NCBI GenBank assembly: GCA_035341855.1
Contig: DAOQWA010000003.1
Span: forward strand, 74,220-138,219
DNA: 64,000 nucleotides
Direction of reading: 5' to 3'
Source of the DNA: QQVM01 sp035341855
GTDB taxonomy: Bacteria > Bacteroidota > Bacteroidia > AKYH767-A > 2013-40CM-41-45
The position numbers and the translations under genes are program-made. Positions 1 through 7,886 of the stretch are shown here, piece by piece (position 1 is the stretch's first letter; every line of letters starts with the position of its first letter). Under the pieces are notes generated by a model that saw only the letters and a list, made by a program, of their open reading frames with translations, did not search any database and was not told where the DNA came from.

Positions 1-1
1 A

Positions 2-481
2 CTCGTTCTTGATGCAGATGCAATCAATTGTCTCTCTAATCATCCCGGGCTATTAGAAAAAGTTCCTCAAAATACGATACTAACTCCACATATAAAGGAA
101 TTTGATCGCTTAGCCGGTAATCCTCTAAATGATGCAGAACGTCATAAAAGGCAGGTGGCATTCAGTGTTAAATATAAAGTCTTAGTGGTTTTGAAGGGTG
201 CTCATACCTGTATAAGTGCACCGGATGGATCGGTTTATTTTAATTCGACAGGAAATCCGGGAATGGCAAAAGGTGGAAGTGGAGATGCATTAACCGGCGT
301 AATATTGGCATTACTTGCTCAAGGATACTCTACATTGGATGCAAGTCGCCTGGCTGTATTCGTACATGGAACGGCAGGGGATATAGCAAAAGAAAAATTT
401 ACGGAGTATTCAATGACTTCGATGGATTTAGTTGCCGGTCTGGGAGATGCATTCAAAATGATATTGCATCACGAACTTTAA
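2..481 (+). CDS. nnrD: ADP-dependent NAD(P)H-hydrate dehydratase, C-terminal part (5' end outside window)
   Basis: Carbohydrate-kinase-like (YjeF C-terminal) domain that dehydrates S-NAD(P)HX back to NAD(P)H with ADP, repairing damaged cofactor in the cytoplasm. The frame is open from base 2, and its first codons already encode family sequence (LDADAIN, then LTPHIKEFDRL). A GTG at 155 is therefore internal, not the start. The glycine-rich signature GNPGMAKGGSGDALTG carries the catalytic Asp near the C-terminus. About 160 residues are visible; in many bacteria the full protein also has an N-terminal epimerase domain, which would lie upstream of the window. The next gene is convergent, 22 bp away. 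Identification is strong; whether it is a bifunctional NnrD/NnrE fusion cannot be seen. Confidence 0.9.
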   Translation, partial: LVLDADAINCLSNHPGLLEKVPQNTILTPHIKEFDRLAGNPLNDAERHKRQVAFSVKYKVLVVLKGAHTCISAPDGSVYFNSTGNPGMAKGGSGDALTGVILALLAQGYSTLDASRLAVFVHGTAGDIAKEKFTEYSMTSMDLVAGLGDAFKMILHHEL

Positions 482-503
482 ATTTTATCGGAAGTGATTG
501 ATT

Positions 504-1118
504 TTATTGAGGAAGTACTCCTTTACCCTCTCTAATCAGAATAGGCGTTTGACCGGTACAATCAACAACAGTTGAAGGGTCCAGTGAGCCTGTCCCTCCA
601 TCAATTACAAGATCAACTTTATCTCCAAGCGTTGCATCGATCTCTTCAGGGTCGCTTAGATAATCTATAATTTCATCATCATTATGAAGTGAGGTTACCA
701 TGAGAGGATTACCAAGCTCAAGGATCAGGCGTCTTGTAATATTGTTATCCGCTACCCTGATACCTATGGTTTTCTTGTTTGATTTAAAAATTGCCGGTAC
801 CTGATTGTTTGCATTAAGAATATAGGTGAATGGTCCGGGTAAGGTATTTTTCATCAAGCGAAAAATTTCATTGCTGAAAGGTTTGGTGAAATCTGAAATG
901 TGACTAAGGTCAGAACAAAGAAAAGAGAAGTTGGCTTTTTCGAGTTTAATTTTTCTGAATCTGCAGATCTTATCAATTGCTTTATTGTTATAAATATCGC
1001 AGGCCAGCGCATAAACCGTATCTGTTGGAATGACTATAATTCCACCTGCTTTCAATGTATCTACTGCCTGCGCAATGAACTTTTCATTGATATTGTCAGG
1101 ATAAATTTTCAGCAGCAT
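504..1118 (-). CDS. YciO/Sua5/YrdC-family protein (threonylcarbamoyl-AMP synthase-like)
   Basis: A single YrdC-type domain of 204 residues. The N-terminal IPTDTVYALACD segment and the central KTIGIRV segment are family hallmarks for binding nucleotide and RNA. The classical Sua5 enzyme makes threonylcarbamoyl-AMP for the t6A37 modification of tRNA. This copy resembles the YciO branch more: it has LMVTSL where Sua5/TsaC usually has a TSAN-type motif, followed by a DPEEI segment as in E. coli YciO. The biochemical role is therefore less certain than the fold. It ends 22 bp from the convergent nnrD gene and lies 27 bp downstream of the aldolase gene on the same strand, so the two may share a transcript. 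Confidence 0.82.
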   Translation of the reverse strand: MLLKIYPDNINEKFIAQAVDTLKAGGIIVIPTDTVYALACDIYNNKAIDKICRFRKIKLEKANFSFLCSDLSHISDFTKPFSNEIFRLMKNTLPGPFTYILNANNQVPAIFKSNKKTIGIRVADNNITRRLILELGNPLMVTSLHNDDEIIDYLSDPEEIDATLGDKVDLVIDGGTGSLDPSTVVDCTGQTPILIREGKGVLPQ

Positions 1119-1145
1119 TTACAAATGGAGTAGTTTCGGAAGTGG

Positions 1146-1814
1146 TTATTTAACAGCAGGCTCGGTGAACTTCTTCGCATCAGCCAAAAATTTTGCAAGT
1201 CCACTGTCAGTTAATGGATGTTTTAGCAAGTCAAGGATAGCAGAAAGGGGACAGGTAGCCACGTCAGCGCCGGCTTCTGCGCATCTTACGATATGTAAAG
1301 GACTGCGAATTGATGCAGCCAGAACCTGTGTCTGGAAATCATACATGCTATAAATATGTACGATCTGATGTATAAGATCAATTCCATCCTGATTAATATC
1401 ATCAAGACGGCCGAGGAAAGGTGACACGTATGTTGCACCTGCCTTTGCGGCAAGAAGCGCTTGTCCGGCAGAGAACACCAATGTGCAATTGGTTTTAATT
1501 CCTTTGTTTGCGAAATATCTCAATGCCTTGACACCATCTTTTATCATTGGAACTTTCACAACGATTTGCTTATGTAGTGAAGCAAGCATTTCACCTTCAT
1601 CAATAATACCGTTGTAATCAGTTGAAATGACTTCTGCACTTACATCGCCGCTTACTATTTCACAAATGTTGACATAGTGTTTCATGATATTATCATGTCC
1701 GCTAATGCCTTCTTTCGCCATTAATGAAGGGTTGGTAGTTACACCATCAAGTACGCCAAGATCTTCGGCTTCTTTGATCTGTGCGAGGTTCGCTGTGTCT
1801 ATGAAGAATTTCAT
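1146..1814 (-). CDS. fsa: Transaldolase-like fructose-6-phosphate aldolase (TalC/FSA type)
   Basis: A 222-residue class I aldolase barrel, the length of the short TalC/FSA group rather than classical transaldolase of about 320 residues. The N-terminus has the DTANLAQIKEAEDLGVLDG and TTNPSLMAKEG signatures, and IVVKVPMIKDG carries the Schiff-base lysine near residue 85. Members either cleave fructose 6-phosphate to dihydroxyacetone and glyceraldehyde 3-phosphate or act as transaldolase in the pentose phosphate pathway; sequence alone does not separate the two. The SRP RNA gene lies 66 bp upstream on the same strand, with a T-run between, so the gene may be reached by readthrough or have its own unseen promoter. 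Confidence 0.88.
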   Translation of the reverse strand: MKFFIDTANLAQIKEAEDLGVLDGVTTNPSLMAKEGISGHDNIMKHYVNICEIVSGDVSAEVISTDYNGIIDEGEMLASLHKQIVVKVPMIKDGVKALRYFANKGIKTNCTLVFSAGQALLAAKAGATYVSPFLGRLDDINQDGIDLIHQIVHIYSMYDFQTQVLAASIRSPLHIVRCAEAGADVATCPLSAILDLLKHPLTDSGLAKFLADAKKFTEPAVK

Positions 1815-1880
1815 GCGTGTTGGTTAAGGTTATCAGGGTGGTATTGAATTGGTTGAAATGAACTGAAAGGTATAAAAAAA

Positions 1881-1977
1881 CGGGTAAGCTGACTATATCG
1901 CACCGCTCAACCATTTATCCTTGCTCCGTTCCCGGCCTGGGGAGGTTCACAGGAGCTGGTCGTATAGGACTTACCCG
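1881..1977 (-). ncRNA. ffs: Signal recognition particle RNA, small bacterial (4.5S) type
   Basis: The minus strand folds into one long hairpin. The terminal helix is CGGGTAAG paired with CTTACCCG, followed by inner CTATA/TATAG pairing. The apical domain has a GGAA tetraloop (1929-1932 on the complement) closed by CCG/CGG, with the conserved CAGG and GAGCAAGG internal-loop strands that bind the Ffh M domain. Length is about 97 nt, as expected for the small bacterial form. Seven Ts follow the closing helix directly (complement of 1874-1880), so the basal helix also acts as a terminator. A TACTTTTG promoter element ends 4 bp upstream of the 5' end. The RNA and Ffh target membrane and secreted proteins to the translocon. 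Confidence 0.93.
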
Positions 1978-1981
1978 TACG

Positions 1982-1989
1982 CAAAAGTA
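1982..1989 (-). promoter_or_regulatory. Bacteroidota-type -7 element of the SRP RNA gene
   Basis: Read on the minus strand this is TACTTTTG, a match to the TAnnTTTG element recognised by the Bacteroidota primary sigma factor. It ends 4 bp before the predicted SRP RNA 5' end at 1977, the right distance for the start site. No clear TTG -33 box is seen 17-21 bp further upstream. Confidence 0.7.
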
Positions 1990-2066
1990 AGAATACAAGC
2001 TTACATATGGAAATAAATCATCCTTTTATTGTTAAAAACTCAGTTTTACAGGGGCTCTTTTTCTTT

Positions 2067-2096
2067 TTGTCTCCTCAGAGAATTCATGTAGGTTTG
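2067..2096 (+). promoter_or_regulatory. Bacteroidota-type promoter of the DUF4199 gene
   Basis: TTG at 2067-2069, a 19-bp spacer, then TAGGTTTG at 2089-2096. This is a full match to the TTG-N19-TAnnTTTG consensus and places transcription start near 2101-2103, about 17 nt before the ATG at 2119. Confidence 0.75.
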
Positions 2097-2118
2097 CATG
2101 AATAGAAAATTTTAGATT

Positions 2119-2652
2119 ATGGAAAACCCTCGTACTCAGACTAAAGTAGCCATGACCTATGGTGCCTATTATGGATTGGCAGGTGCCTTAGTGTTCCTCT
2201 TGTTTTATTTTATGGGCACTGATATTCAATCACGTGTGCCTCAGTATGTTGGCTATGTTATTATGATCATATTTATCATCATGGGGATTAAAAATTATCG
2301 TGATGAAGATCTGGGAGGGAGCATAAGTTACGGCAAATCGCTGGGCACGGGGATTTTGATTGCAACATTTGGCGGTGTGATCACCGGTGCATTTACGATT
2401 TTATTTTTCACTGTCATCGCTCCTGATATGCTTGAAAGAATTATCACTGCCAGCCAGGAAAAAATGCTTGAGCAAGGAATGGACGAAAATAGTATGCAGA
2501 TGGCAATGGAATACACAAGAAAATTTATGACGCCCACATGGATGTTTGTTTTTTCTATTCTCGGTTCTGCTTTCATGGGACTTCTGTTTTCTTTGATCAT
2601 TTCTGTTTTCATGAAAAAGGATCAGACACCATTCCAATCAAATATAGGTTAA
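2119..2652 (+). CDS. DUF4199 family inner-membrane protein
   Basis: A 177-residue hydrophobic protein of a family almost confined to Bacteroidota; its function is unknown. Four membrane helices are visible: roughly residues 13-33, 40-57, 75-102 and 140-164. A charged loop (EKMLEQGMDENSMQ) lies between the third and fourth. The segment YRDEDLGGSISYGKSLGTG before helix three is the recognisable family core. A well-matched promoter lies just upstream, and the glycosyltransferase start at 2663 follows after only 10 bp, so the two are probably co-transcribed. DUF4199 genes are often found next to GT2 genes in this phylum, which suggests an envelope-related task but does not establish it. Confidence 0.85.
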   Translation: MENPRTQTKVAMTYGAYYGLAGALVFLLFYFMGTDIQSRVPQYVGYVIMIIFIIMGIKNYRDEDLGGSISYGKSLGTGILIATFGGVITGAFTILFFTVIAPDMLERIITASQEKMLEQGMDENSMQMAMEYTRKFMTPTWMFVFSILGSAFMGLLFSLIISVFMKKDQTPFQSNIG

Positions 2653-2662
2653 TCTGCAGCAA

Positions 2663-3625
2663 GTGAATATTTCAGTAGTCATTCCAGTTTATAATGAAGA
2701 AGAATCTATTCCGGAATTGACGGAGTGGATCATTCGTGTCATGCAGGCGAATGGCTATTCTTTTGAGATCTTATATGTTGATGACGGTAGCAAAGACAGT
2801 TCCTGGAATATCATCGAACAACAATCAAAAAAGAATACTTCTGTAAAAGGTATCCGTATGCGCCGGAATTACGGAAAGTCTGCTGCCTTGCATGAAGGCT
2901 TTTCTGCATCAAAAGGTGATGTAGTTATCACCATGGATTCTGATCTGCAGGATAGTCCGGATGAAATTCCTGCCTTGTACTAAATGATCTCAGAAGAGAA
3001 ATATGATCTGGTTTCAGGTTGGAAGAAAAAACGTTATGACCCTATCTCAAAAACAATTCCAAGCAAATTCTTCAACTGGACGACCAGGAAGATGTCAGGT
3101 ATAAATAACCTGCATGATTTTAATTGTGGGTTGAAGTCATACAGAAAAGATGTTGTAAAAAGTATTGAGGTATATGGCGAAATGCATCGTTATATACCTG
3201 TCCTTGCCAAATGGGCCGGATTTACAAAAATAGGAGAGAAGGTTGTTGAACATCGTGCCAGAAAGTATGGTGTTACCAAATTTGGTCTGGAGCGATTTGT
3301 CAATGGTTTTCTTGACTTGCTTTCTATCACTTTTGTTTCACGATTTGGAAAGCGTCCGATGCATTTATTTGGTCTCTTAGGATCGATCATGTTTATCGTT
3401 GGCTTTATGGCTGCATTGTATCTGGGACTCAGTAAACTCTATAGTGTGTACTATAATCTGCCTGCAAGACTGATCACCAACCGGCCATCTTTTTATATAT
3501 CACTTAGCTGTATGATCATCGGAACTCAAATGTTTCTCGCGGGTTTTCTTGGTGAGTTGATATCAAGAAGTTCTTCTGATCGAAATAAATATATTATCAG
3601 GGAGAAATTGAATATCCCGGATTAA
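2663..3625 (+). pseudogene. GT2 family glycosyltransferase (GtrB/DPM1-like) interrupted by an in-frame stop
   Basis: Two consecutive open segments in one frame together make one GT2 enzyme of about 320 residues. The first (GTG start at 2663) has SVVIPVYNEEES and the DSDLQDSP metal-binding motif. The second, from ATG 2984, has LVSGWKKKRYDP, FNCGLKSYRKDV and two C-terminal membrane helices. They are separated only by TAA at 2981-2983, with ATG immediately after it, and nothing else is missing. One base change from AAA, CAA or GAA would explain the stop. Intact relatives transfer a sugar from a nucleotide donor to a polyprenyl phosphate at the inner membrane. It may be a young pseudogene, a sequence error, or two peptides made by reinitiation at TAAATG. 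Confidence 0.85.
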
Positions 3626-3640
3626 ATTAATTCTCTTTCC

Positions 3641-4771
3641 TTGAAAGTTGTCATCATCGGACCGGCACACCCATTGCGCGGTGGAATAGCAGATTTTAAT
3701 GAAGCTCTCGCCAGTGCATTTCAGGACGAAGGTTCTGAAGTAAGTATTTTTTCTTTTTCTTATCAATACCCTTCATTTTTATTTCCCGGCACATCTCAAT
3801 TTACAAAGGATGCCGCTCCCAAACAGCTCAGCATTCAATCAACTATTCATTCATTGAATCCACTAAGTTGGAGAAGGACTGCTTCACAAATTCTTAAGAC
3901 GAAGCCGGATCTTGTCCTTGTACGTTACTGGCTTCCTTTTATGGCTCCTGCTCTCGGGAGTATTTGCAGACTGCTTCGTCGAAAAGCTGTGAAGGTCATT
4001 GCTATCACAGATAACGTCATACCACACGAGAAAAGACCAGGTGATAAACAGTTGACAAATTATTTTCTTAGATCTTGCAAAGGATTTATTGCCATGTCGA
4101 AATCGGTGATGGAAGATGTAAGGAGTTTTATTCCAAATGCATCTGCTGTATTTCTGCCTCACCCAATCTATAATATCTTTGGAGACATCGTCGATAAAGA
4201 GGTGGCAAGGAAAAAGCTTGACATTAATGAAAAAGATAAGGTGATATTATTTTTCGGATTCATCAGAGCTTATAAAGGTCTGGACCTTCTCTTAGATGCA
4301 ATGGCTGATGAAAGACTGGCAAGTATGAAAGTCAAACTTATCATTGCCGGAGAATTCTACGAAGATAAAAAGCCATATCTTGACCAGATAGACAGACTTT
4401 CGATACAGGATAGGGTTATATTTCATTCGTCTTATATCCCTAAAGAAGATGTTAAATATTATTTCTGTACCTGTGATATGGTAGTCCAACCTTATCGTAG
4501 TGCTACACAAAGTGGAATAACTCAAATTGCATACCATTTTGAAAAACCGATGCTTGTAACTAATGTTGGCGGACTTCCGGAAATTGTACCCGATCAGCAT
4601 GTCGGTTATGTCACGGAAATTTCCGGCCAATCGATAGCGAACAGGATATTCGATTTTTATAATTTGCAAAAGGACAAAGAATTTTCAATGAACATAAAAA
4701 CGGAGAAAGAACGTTTCACCTGGTCAGCTTTCATTCGCGGTGTTAAAAAACTACATGAAGATATTAATTAG
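3641..4771 (+). CDS. GT4 family glycosyltransferase
   Basis: A 376-residue GT-B-fold enzyme. The N-terminal domain starts MKVVIIGPAHPLRGGIADF, typical of donor/acceptor-binding GT4 proteins. The C-terminal Rossmann domain contains VILFFGFIRAYKGLDLLLDA and the donor-binding stretch YHFEKPMLVTNVGGLPEIV. The start is TTG at 3641, chosen because the first residues are the conserved first beta strand; it lies 15 bp after the GT2 stop. The 3' end overlaps the next gene. It probably builds a surface polysaccharide or glycolipid together with the neighbouring GT2 gene. The sugar and acceptor cannot be read from sequence. Confidence 0.88.
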   Translation: MKVVIIGPAHPLRGGIADFNEALASAFQDEGSEVSIFSFSYQYPSFLFPGTSQFTKDAAPKQLSIQSTIHSLNPLSWRRTASQILKTKPDLVLVRYWLPFMAPALGSICRLLRRKAVKVIAITDNVIPHEKRPGDKQLTNYFLRSCKGFIAMSKSVMEDVRSFIPNASAVFLPHPIYNIFGDIVDKEVARKKLDINEKDKVILFFGFIRAYKGLDLLLDAMADERLASMKVKLIIAGEFYEDKKPYLDQIDRLSIQDRVIFHSSYIPKEDVKYYFCTCDMVVQPYRSATQSGITQIAYHFEKPMLVTNVGGLPEIVPDQHVGYVTEISGQSIANRIFDFYNLQKDKEFSMNIKTEKERFTWSAFIRGVKKLHEDIN

Positions 4772-7268
4772 GTCTGTTTTTTTATTCTTCCTTTTTAGCT
4801 GTTCCTTTAACCAGGTTTTTTCAACTTCTTTAAGGCTAAGTGGTAAGGTTACAGAAGCCAATGGTGAGCCTGTGCCATTTGCGAGTGTCTACATAGAAGG
4901 TAGCTCACGTGGAACAACAACGAACATAGAAGGAAATTATACTTTAGAGTTGGAGCCCGGAAACTACAAAGTTGTGTATAGATTCATTGGCTTTAAACAA
5001 CGAACAGAACAGGTTGTTATCCAGAATTCAGCGATTACTCTCGATGTGGTTCTGGAAAAAGAATCTTACCTTCTGAAGGAAGTTAATATAGTTGCTGGAG
5101 CCGAGGATCCTGCATATGCAATAATTCGCAATGCACAAAAGAAGAGGAAAGATTATGTTCGGGAAGTAGAAGAGTATAAGAACCTTGCCTATGTGAAATC
5201 TACTCAGAAGATGGAATCCTATCCTAAGAAAATTCTGGGACAGGATGTTGATATGGGTCAGTTGATAGATACAGTAAGTAAGATATTTTATTTAAGCGAA
5301 TCTGTCTCTAATTTCTCTTTTCAGCAAACTGATAAGGTAAGGGAAGAAATGATTTCATCTACACTCAGCGGAGATCCACAGGGCTACAGTTTCAACAAAG
5401 CTTCAGATCTCTTATTGAATTTTTATGATAATCTCATTCAAATTGGCGGAATAACACCAAGGGGACTCGTATCACCGATTTCAGCATCGGCATTGATGTA
5501 TTATGACTACAGACTGGAAGGAACATTCATAGAGAATGGTTTGACTGTAAATAAGATTAAAGTCTTACCGAAGCGTAAAAATGATCCGGTATTTCGTGGC
5601 GATATTTTTATCCTTGATGATAGCTGGCGCATACACAGCTTTGACCTCTTGATAACGAGAGATCAGCAAATACAGTTTCTTGATACATTCAGAGTCATTC
5701 AAAGCTTTTTACCTGTTGAAGGTGAAAAGTGGATGCTTTTTAACACTCAGTACTCCTATCATTTTGATATTATGAATTTTGTCGGGAGTGGGATGGTGTT
5801 AGGGATATTTAGCGAGTACCTATTAAATCCGGGCTTTCCGCCGGGCTATTTCGATGGCCAAATACTGAAAGTCAATAAAGAATCGAACACTCGGGATAGC
5901 AGTTACTGGGAGCAAATTCGTCCGGTTCCACTTACTGTAGAAGAGAAAGTTGACTATAAACATAAAGACAGTACACGAATTGTTTTTGAATCTAAGGAGT
6001 ACATGGACTCTATGGATGCCAGATATAACAAATTGCGTACATCGGACATATTGTTGAATGGTTATACATATCAAAATTCATATAAGGGTAGATCTCTTTC
6101 TGTTTCTTCCTTGCTTGAAAATTTGCAGTTCAATACAGTTGAAGGATTTAATACAAGTATCGAATTTGATTTTCGGAAACATTGGAAGGAATCAGGTTCA
6201 CGTTCCTTGCTTATTTCGCCCTCACTGAGGTATGGATTTTCTAACAAACACTATAATGCCAAACTTACAGGAGAATACAGGTTTAATCCTCAGCGAAATT
6301 CGATTTTGAAAATAGAGGGTGGAAGCGATGTTGTTCAGTTTAACTCAGGGAATCCAATAACTCCTCTTGTGAACTCGATGTATTCTTTGCTGGCGATGAA
6401 GAATTACATGAAAGTTTATGAAAAACGATACGGGAAGATTGAACATAGATCAGAGCTTTTTAACGGAATAAGATTAGGACTGGCTGCGGAATATGCCGAT
6501 CGATTGCCATTGCGCAATACCACTTCATATTCATTTACAAATAGCAGTGACAGGAAGTATACTCCCAATTTACCGCGAATACCCGATTCCCCAGAACTTT
6601 ATGACTCGCCTTGGTTTATAAACATGTATGAAGTTCCGCGAAATCAAGCCTTCAGCGTGGAGGCAGATTTGAGGATTAGGATCAGGCAAAAGTTTATTGA
6701 CAGGCCGGAAGGAAAGTATATTGTTGGAAGTAAATATCCTGAATTGGGGGTGAATTTTAAGAAAGCATTTGATGTACTTGATTCTGACGTCGAATATGAT
6801 CTTATTACTGTCTCCGTAAGTGATGAATTAAAGCTGGGCTTGCTTGGCCAACTTCGCTATCTTCTTATTGCAGGAAGATTTCTCGAACAAAAGAATATCT
6901 ATTTTATGGATGTTCATCATTTCAATGGTAACAAGACTTTCTTTACCAATTTTAAGCTTGATCAGTTTAGAAACCTTGACTACTACAGAGAAAGTACATT
7001 GAGCGATTATGTGCAGATCCATGCAGAACATAATTTTGGCGGGTTTTTGTTGAATAAGATCCCCTACATCAGAAAATTGAAATTGAATGAATTTGCAGGC
7101 TTACATTATTTAACTAAATGGAGCCTGAATCATTATACTGAGATCAGTCTTGGAATCGAGAAGTTGAATTTTATTCGGCTGGAGGTATATACTTCATTCG
7201 TAGAGAACAAGATGGGTCCAATAGGCTTTGTGTTCGGAATTAGGAGAAGTATTGGTGGTCGGAGATAG
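4755..7268 (+). CDS. DUF5686 / CarboxypepD_reg-like outer-membrane protein
   Basis: An 837-residue exported protein from ATG 4755 (a GTG at 4740 would add five residues). The signal peptide has a hydrophobic core LIRSVFLFFLFSC and probable cleavage near residues 23-24. A carboxypeptidase-regulatory-like beta domain of about 80 residues follows (LSGKVTEANGEPVPFASVYIEG), also seen at the N-terminus of SusC-like receptors. The rest is the DUF5686 region, a beta-rich, aromatic-rich sequence ending in a barrel-like strand (GFVFGIRRSIGG). No TonB box or plug domain is apparent. Family members are predicted outer-membrane proteins of unknown function, widespread in Bacteroidota. The start overlaps the GT4 3' end by 17 bp, suggesting co-transcription with the upstream envelope genes. 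Confidence 0.87.
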   Translation: MKILIRSVFLFFLFSCSFNQVFSTSLRLSGKVTEANGEPVPFASVYIEGSSRGTTTNIEGNYTLELEPGNYKVVYRFIGFKQRTEQVVIQNSAITLDVVLEKESYLLKEVNIVAGAEDPAYAIIRNAQKKRKDYVREVEEYKNLAYVKSTQKMESYPKKILGQDVDMGQLIDTVSKIFYLSESVSNFSFQQTDKVREEMISSTLSGDPQGYSFNKASDLLLNFYDNLIQIGGITPRGLVSPISASALMYYDYRLEGTFIENGLTVNKIKVLPKRKNDPVFRGDIFILDDSWRIHSFDLLITRDQQIQFLDTFRVIQSFLPVEGEKWMLFNTQYSYHFDIMNFVGSGMVLGIFSEYLLNPGFPPGYFDGQILKVNKESNTRDSSYWEQIRPVPLTVEEKVDYKHKDSTRIVFESKEYMDSMDARYNKLRTSDILLNGYTYQNSYKGRSLSVSSLLENLQFNTVEGFNTSIEFDFRKHWKESGSRSLLISPSLRYGFSNKHYNAKLTGEYRFNPQRNSILKIEGGSDVVQFNSGNPITPLVNSMYSLLAMKNYMKVYEKRYGKIEHRSELFNGIRLGLAAEYADRLPLRNTTSYSFTNSSDRKYTPNLPRIPDSPELYDSPWFINMYEVPRNQAFSVEADLRIRIRQKFIDRPEGKYIVGSKYPELGVNFKKAFDVLDSDVEYDLITVSVSDELKLGLLGQLRYLLIAGRFLEQKNIYFMDVHHFNGNKTFFTNFKLDQFRNLDYYRESTLSDYVQIHAEHNFGGFLLNKIPYIRKLKLNEFAGLHYLTKWSLNHYTEISLGIEKLNFIRLEVYTSFVENKMGPIGFVFGIRRSIGGRR

Positions 7269-7277
7269 AAATAATTC

Positions 7278-7285
7278 TATTTTTG
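7278..7285 (+). promoter_or_regulatory. Possible -7 element for the YkgJ-type gene
   Basis: TATTTTTG matches TAnnTTTG 30 bp before the ATG at 7316. The nearest TTG (7252-7254) is 23 bp away, a little far. A second TATTTTTG at 7295-7302 is an alternative. Confidence 0.4.
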
Positions 7286-7315
7286 CACTCGAATTATTTT
7301 TGATTTAAAAGCATT

Positions 7316-7873
7316 ATGGCAAGCAAGCAACAAAAGATTAAAGAACCAATAAAATATCTTCGCTCTACCTATAAGAAGAAGGGAAAGAAGTACACCACAT
7401 TTCTGAGAGGACTTATGATTAGGAAAGTCAGAGGAATGGATAGCCTTGCTGCAGCATTAAACAAAGAAGCCTTTAAGAAAATCGACTGCCTTGATTGTGC
7501 TAACTGTTGTAAAACGATGTCGCCAACATATACAAAAGTGGATGTAAAGCGAATCTCAAAGCATATCGGGATGAGCCCTGCAGAATACTTTGATAAGTAT
7601 CTTTATAAAGATGAGACGGGTGATATTATGAATAAAAAAACACCTTGTCAGTTTTTAAAGAAGGATAATAAATGCTCTATCTATCCGGTACGTCCGACAG
7701 ATTGCAGTGGATTTCCTCATACACAAAAGAAAGATTTTAAGTTATTCATCACAGGGACTCACAAGCAAAATATCGAATATTGTCCTATCACGCTGAACAT
7801 TGTTGAGCGCATGCATGAAATCGTTATTGAGCAGGGAAAGAAAAACTTGTCTGCGAAAGATGTTAAGCAATAA
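7316..7873 (+). CDS. YkgJ family cysteine cluster protein
   Basis: A 185-residue cytoplasmic protein with the CxxCxxCC-type cluster (DCLDCANCCK) near residue 60, followed by CQFL, NKCSIYPVRPTDCSGFP and a late YCPI cysteine. This is the conserved pattern of the YkgJ/UPF0153 zinc- or iron-binding family. The N-terminus is highly basic (many Lys in the first 40 residues), which might contact RNA or the ribosome, but that is inference. No enzymatic function is firmly known for the family. It is convergent with the T9SS gene that ends 13 bp downstream and has possible promoter elements in the 47-bp gap upstream. Confidence 0.85.
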   Translation: MASKQQKIKEPIKYLRSTYKKKGKKYTTFLRGLMIRKVRGMDSLAAALNKEAFKKIDCLDCANCCKTMSPTYTKVDVKRISKHIGMSPAEYFDKYLYKDETGDIMNKKTPCQFLKKDNKCSIYPVRPTDCSGFPHTQKKDFKLFITGTHKQNIEYCPITLNIVERMHEIVIEQGKKNLSAKDVKQ

Positions 7874-7886
7874 TAAGCTTCCTAAT

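Noticed and set aside
155..481. Separate 108-residue protein starting at GTG 155
   Set aside because: The same frame is open to base 2 and already encodes conserved NnrD sequence, so the GTG is internal and the gene is cut by the window edge.
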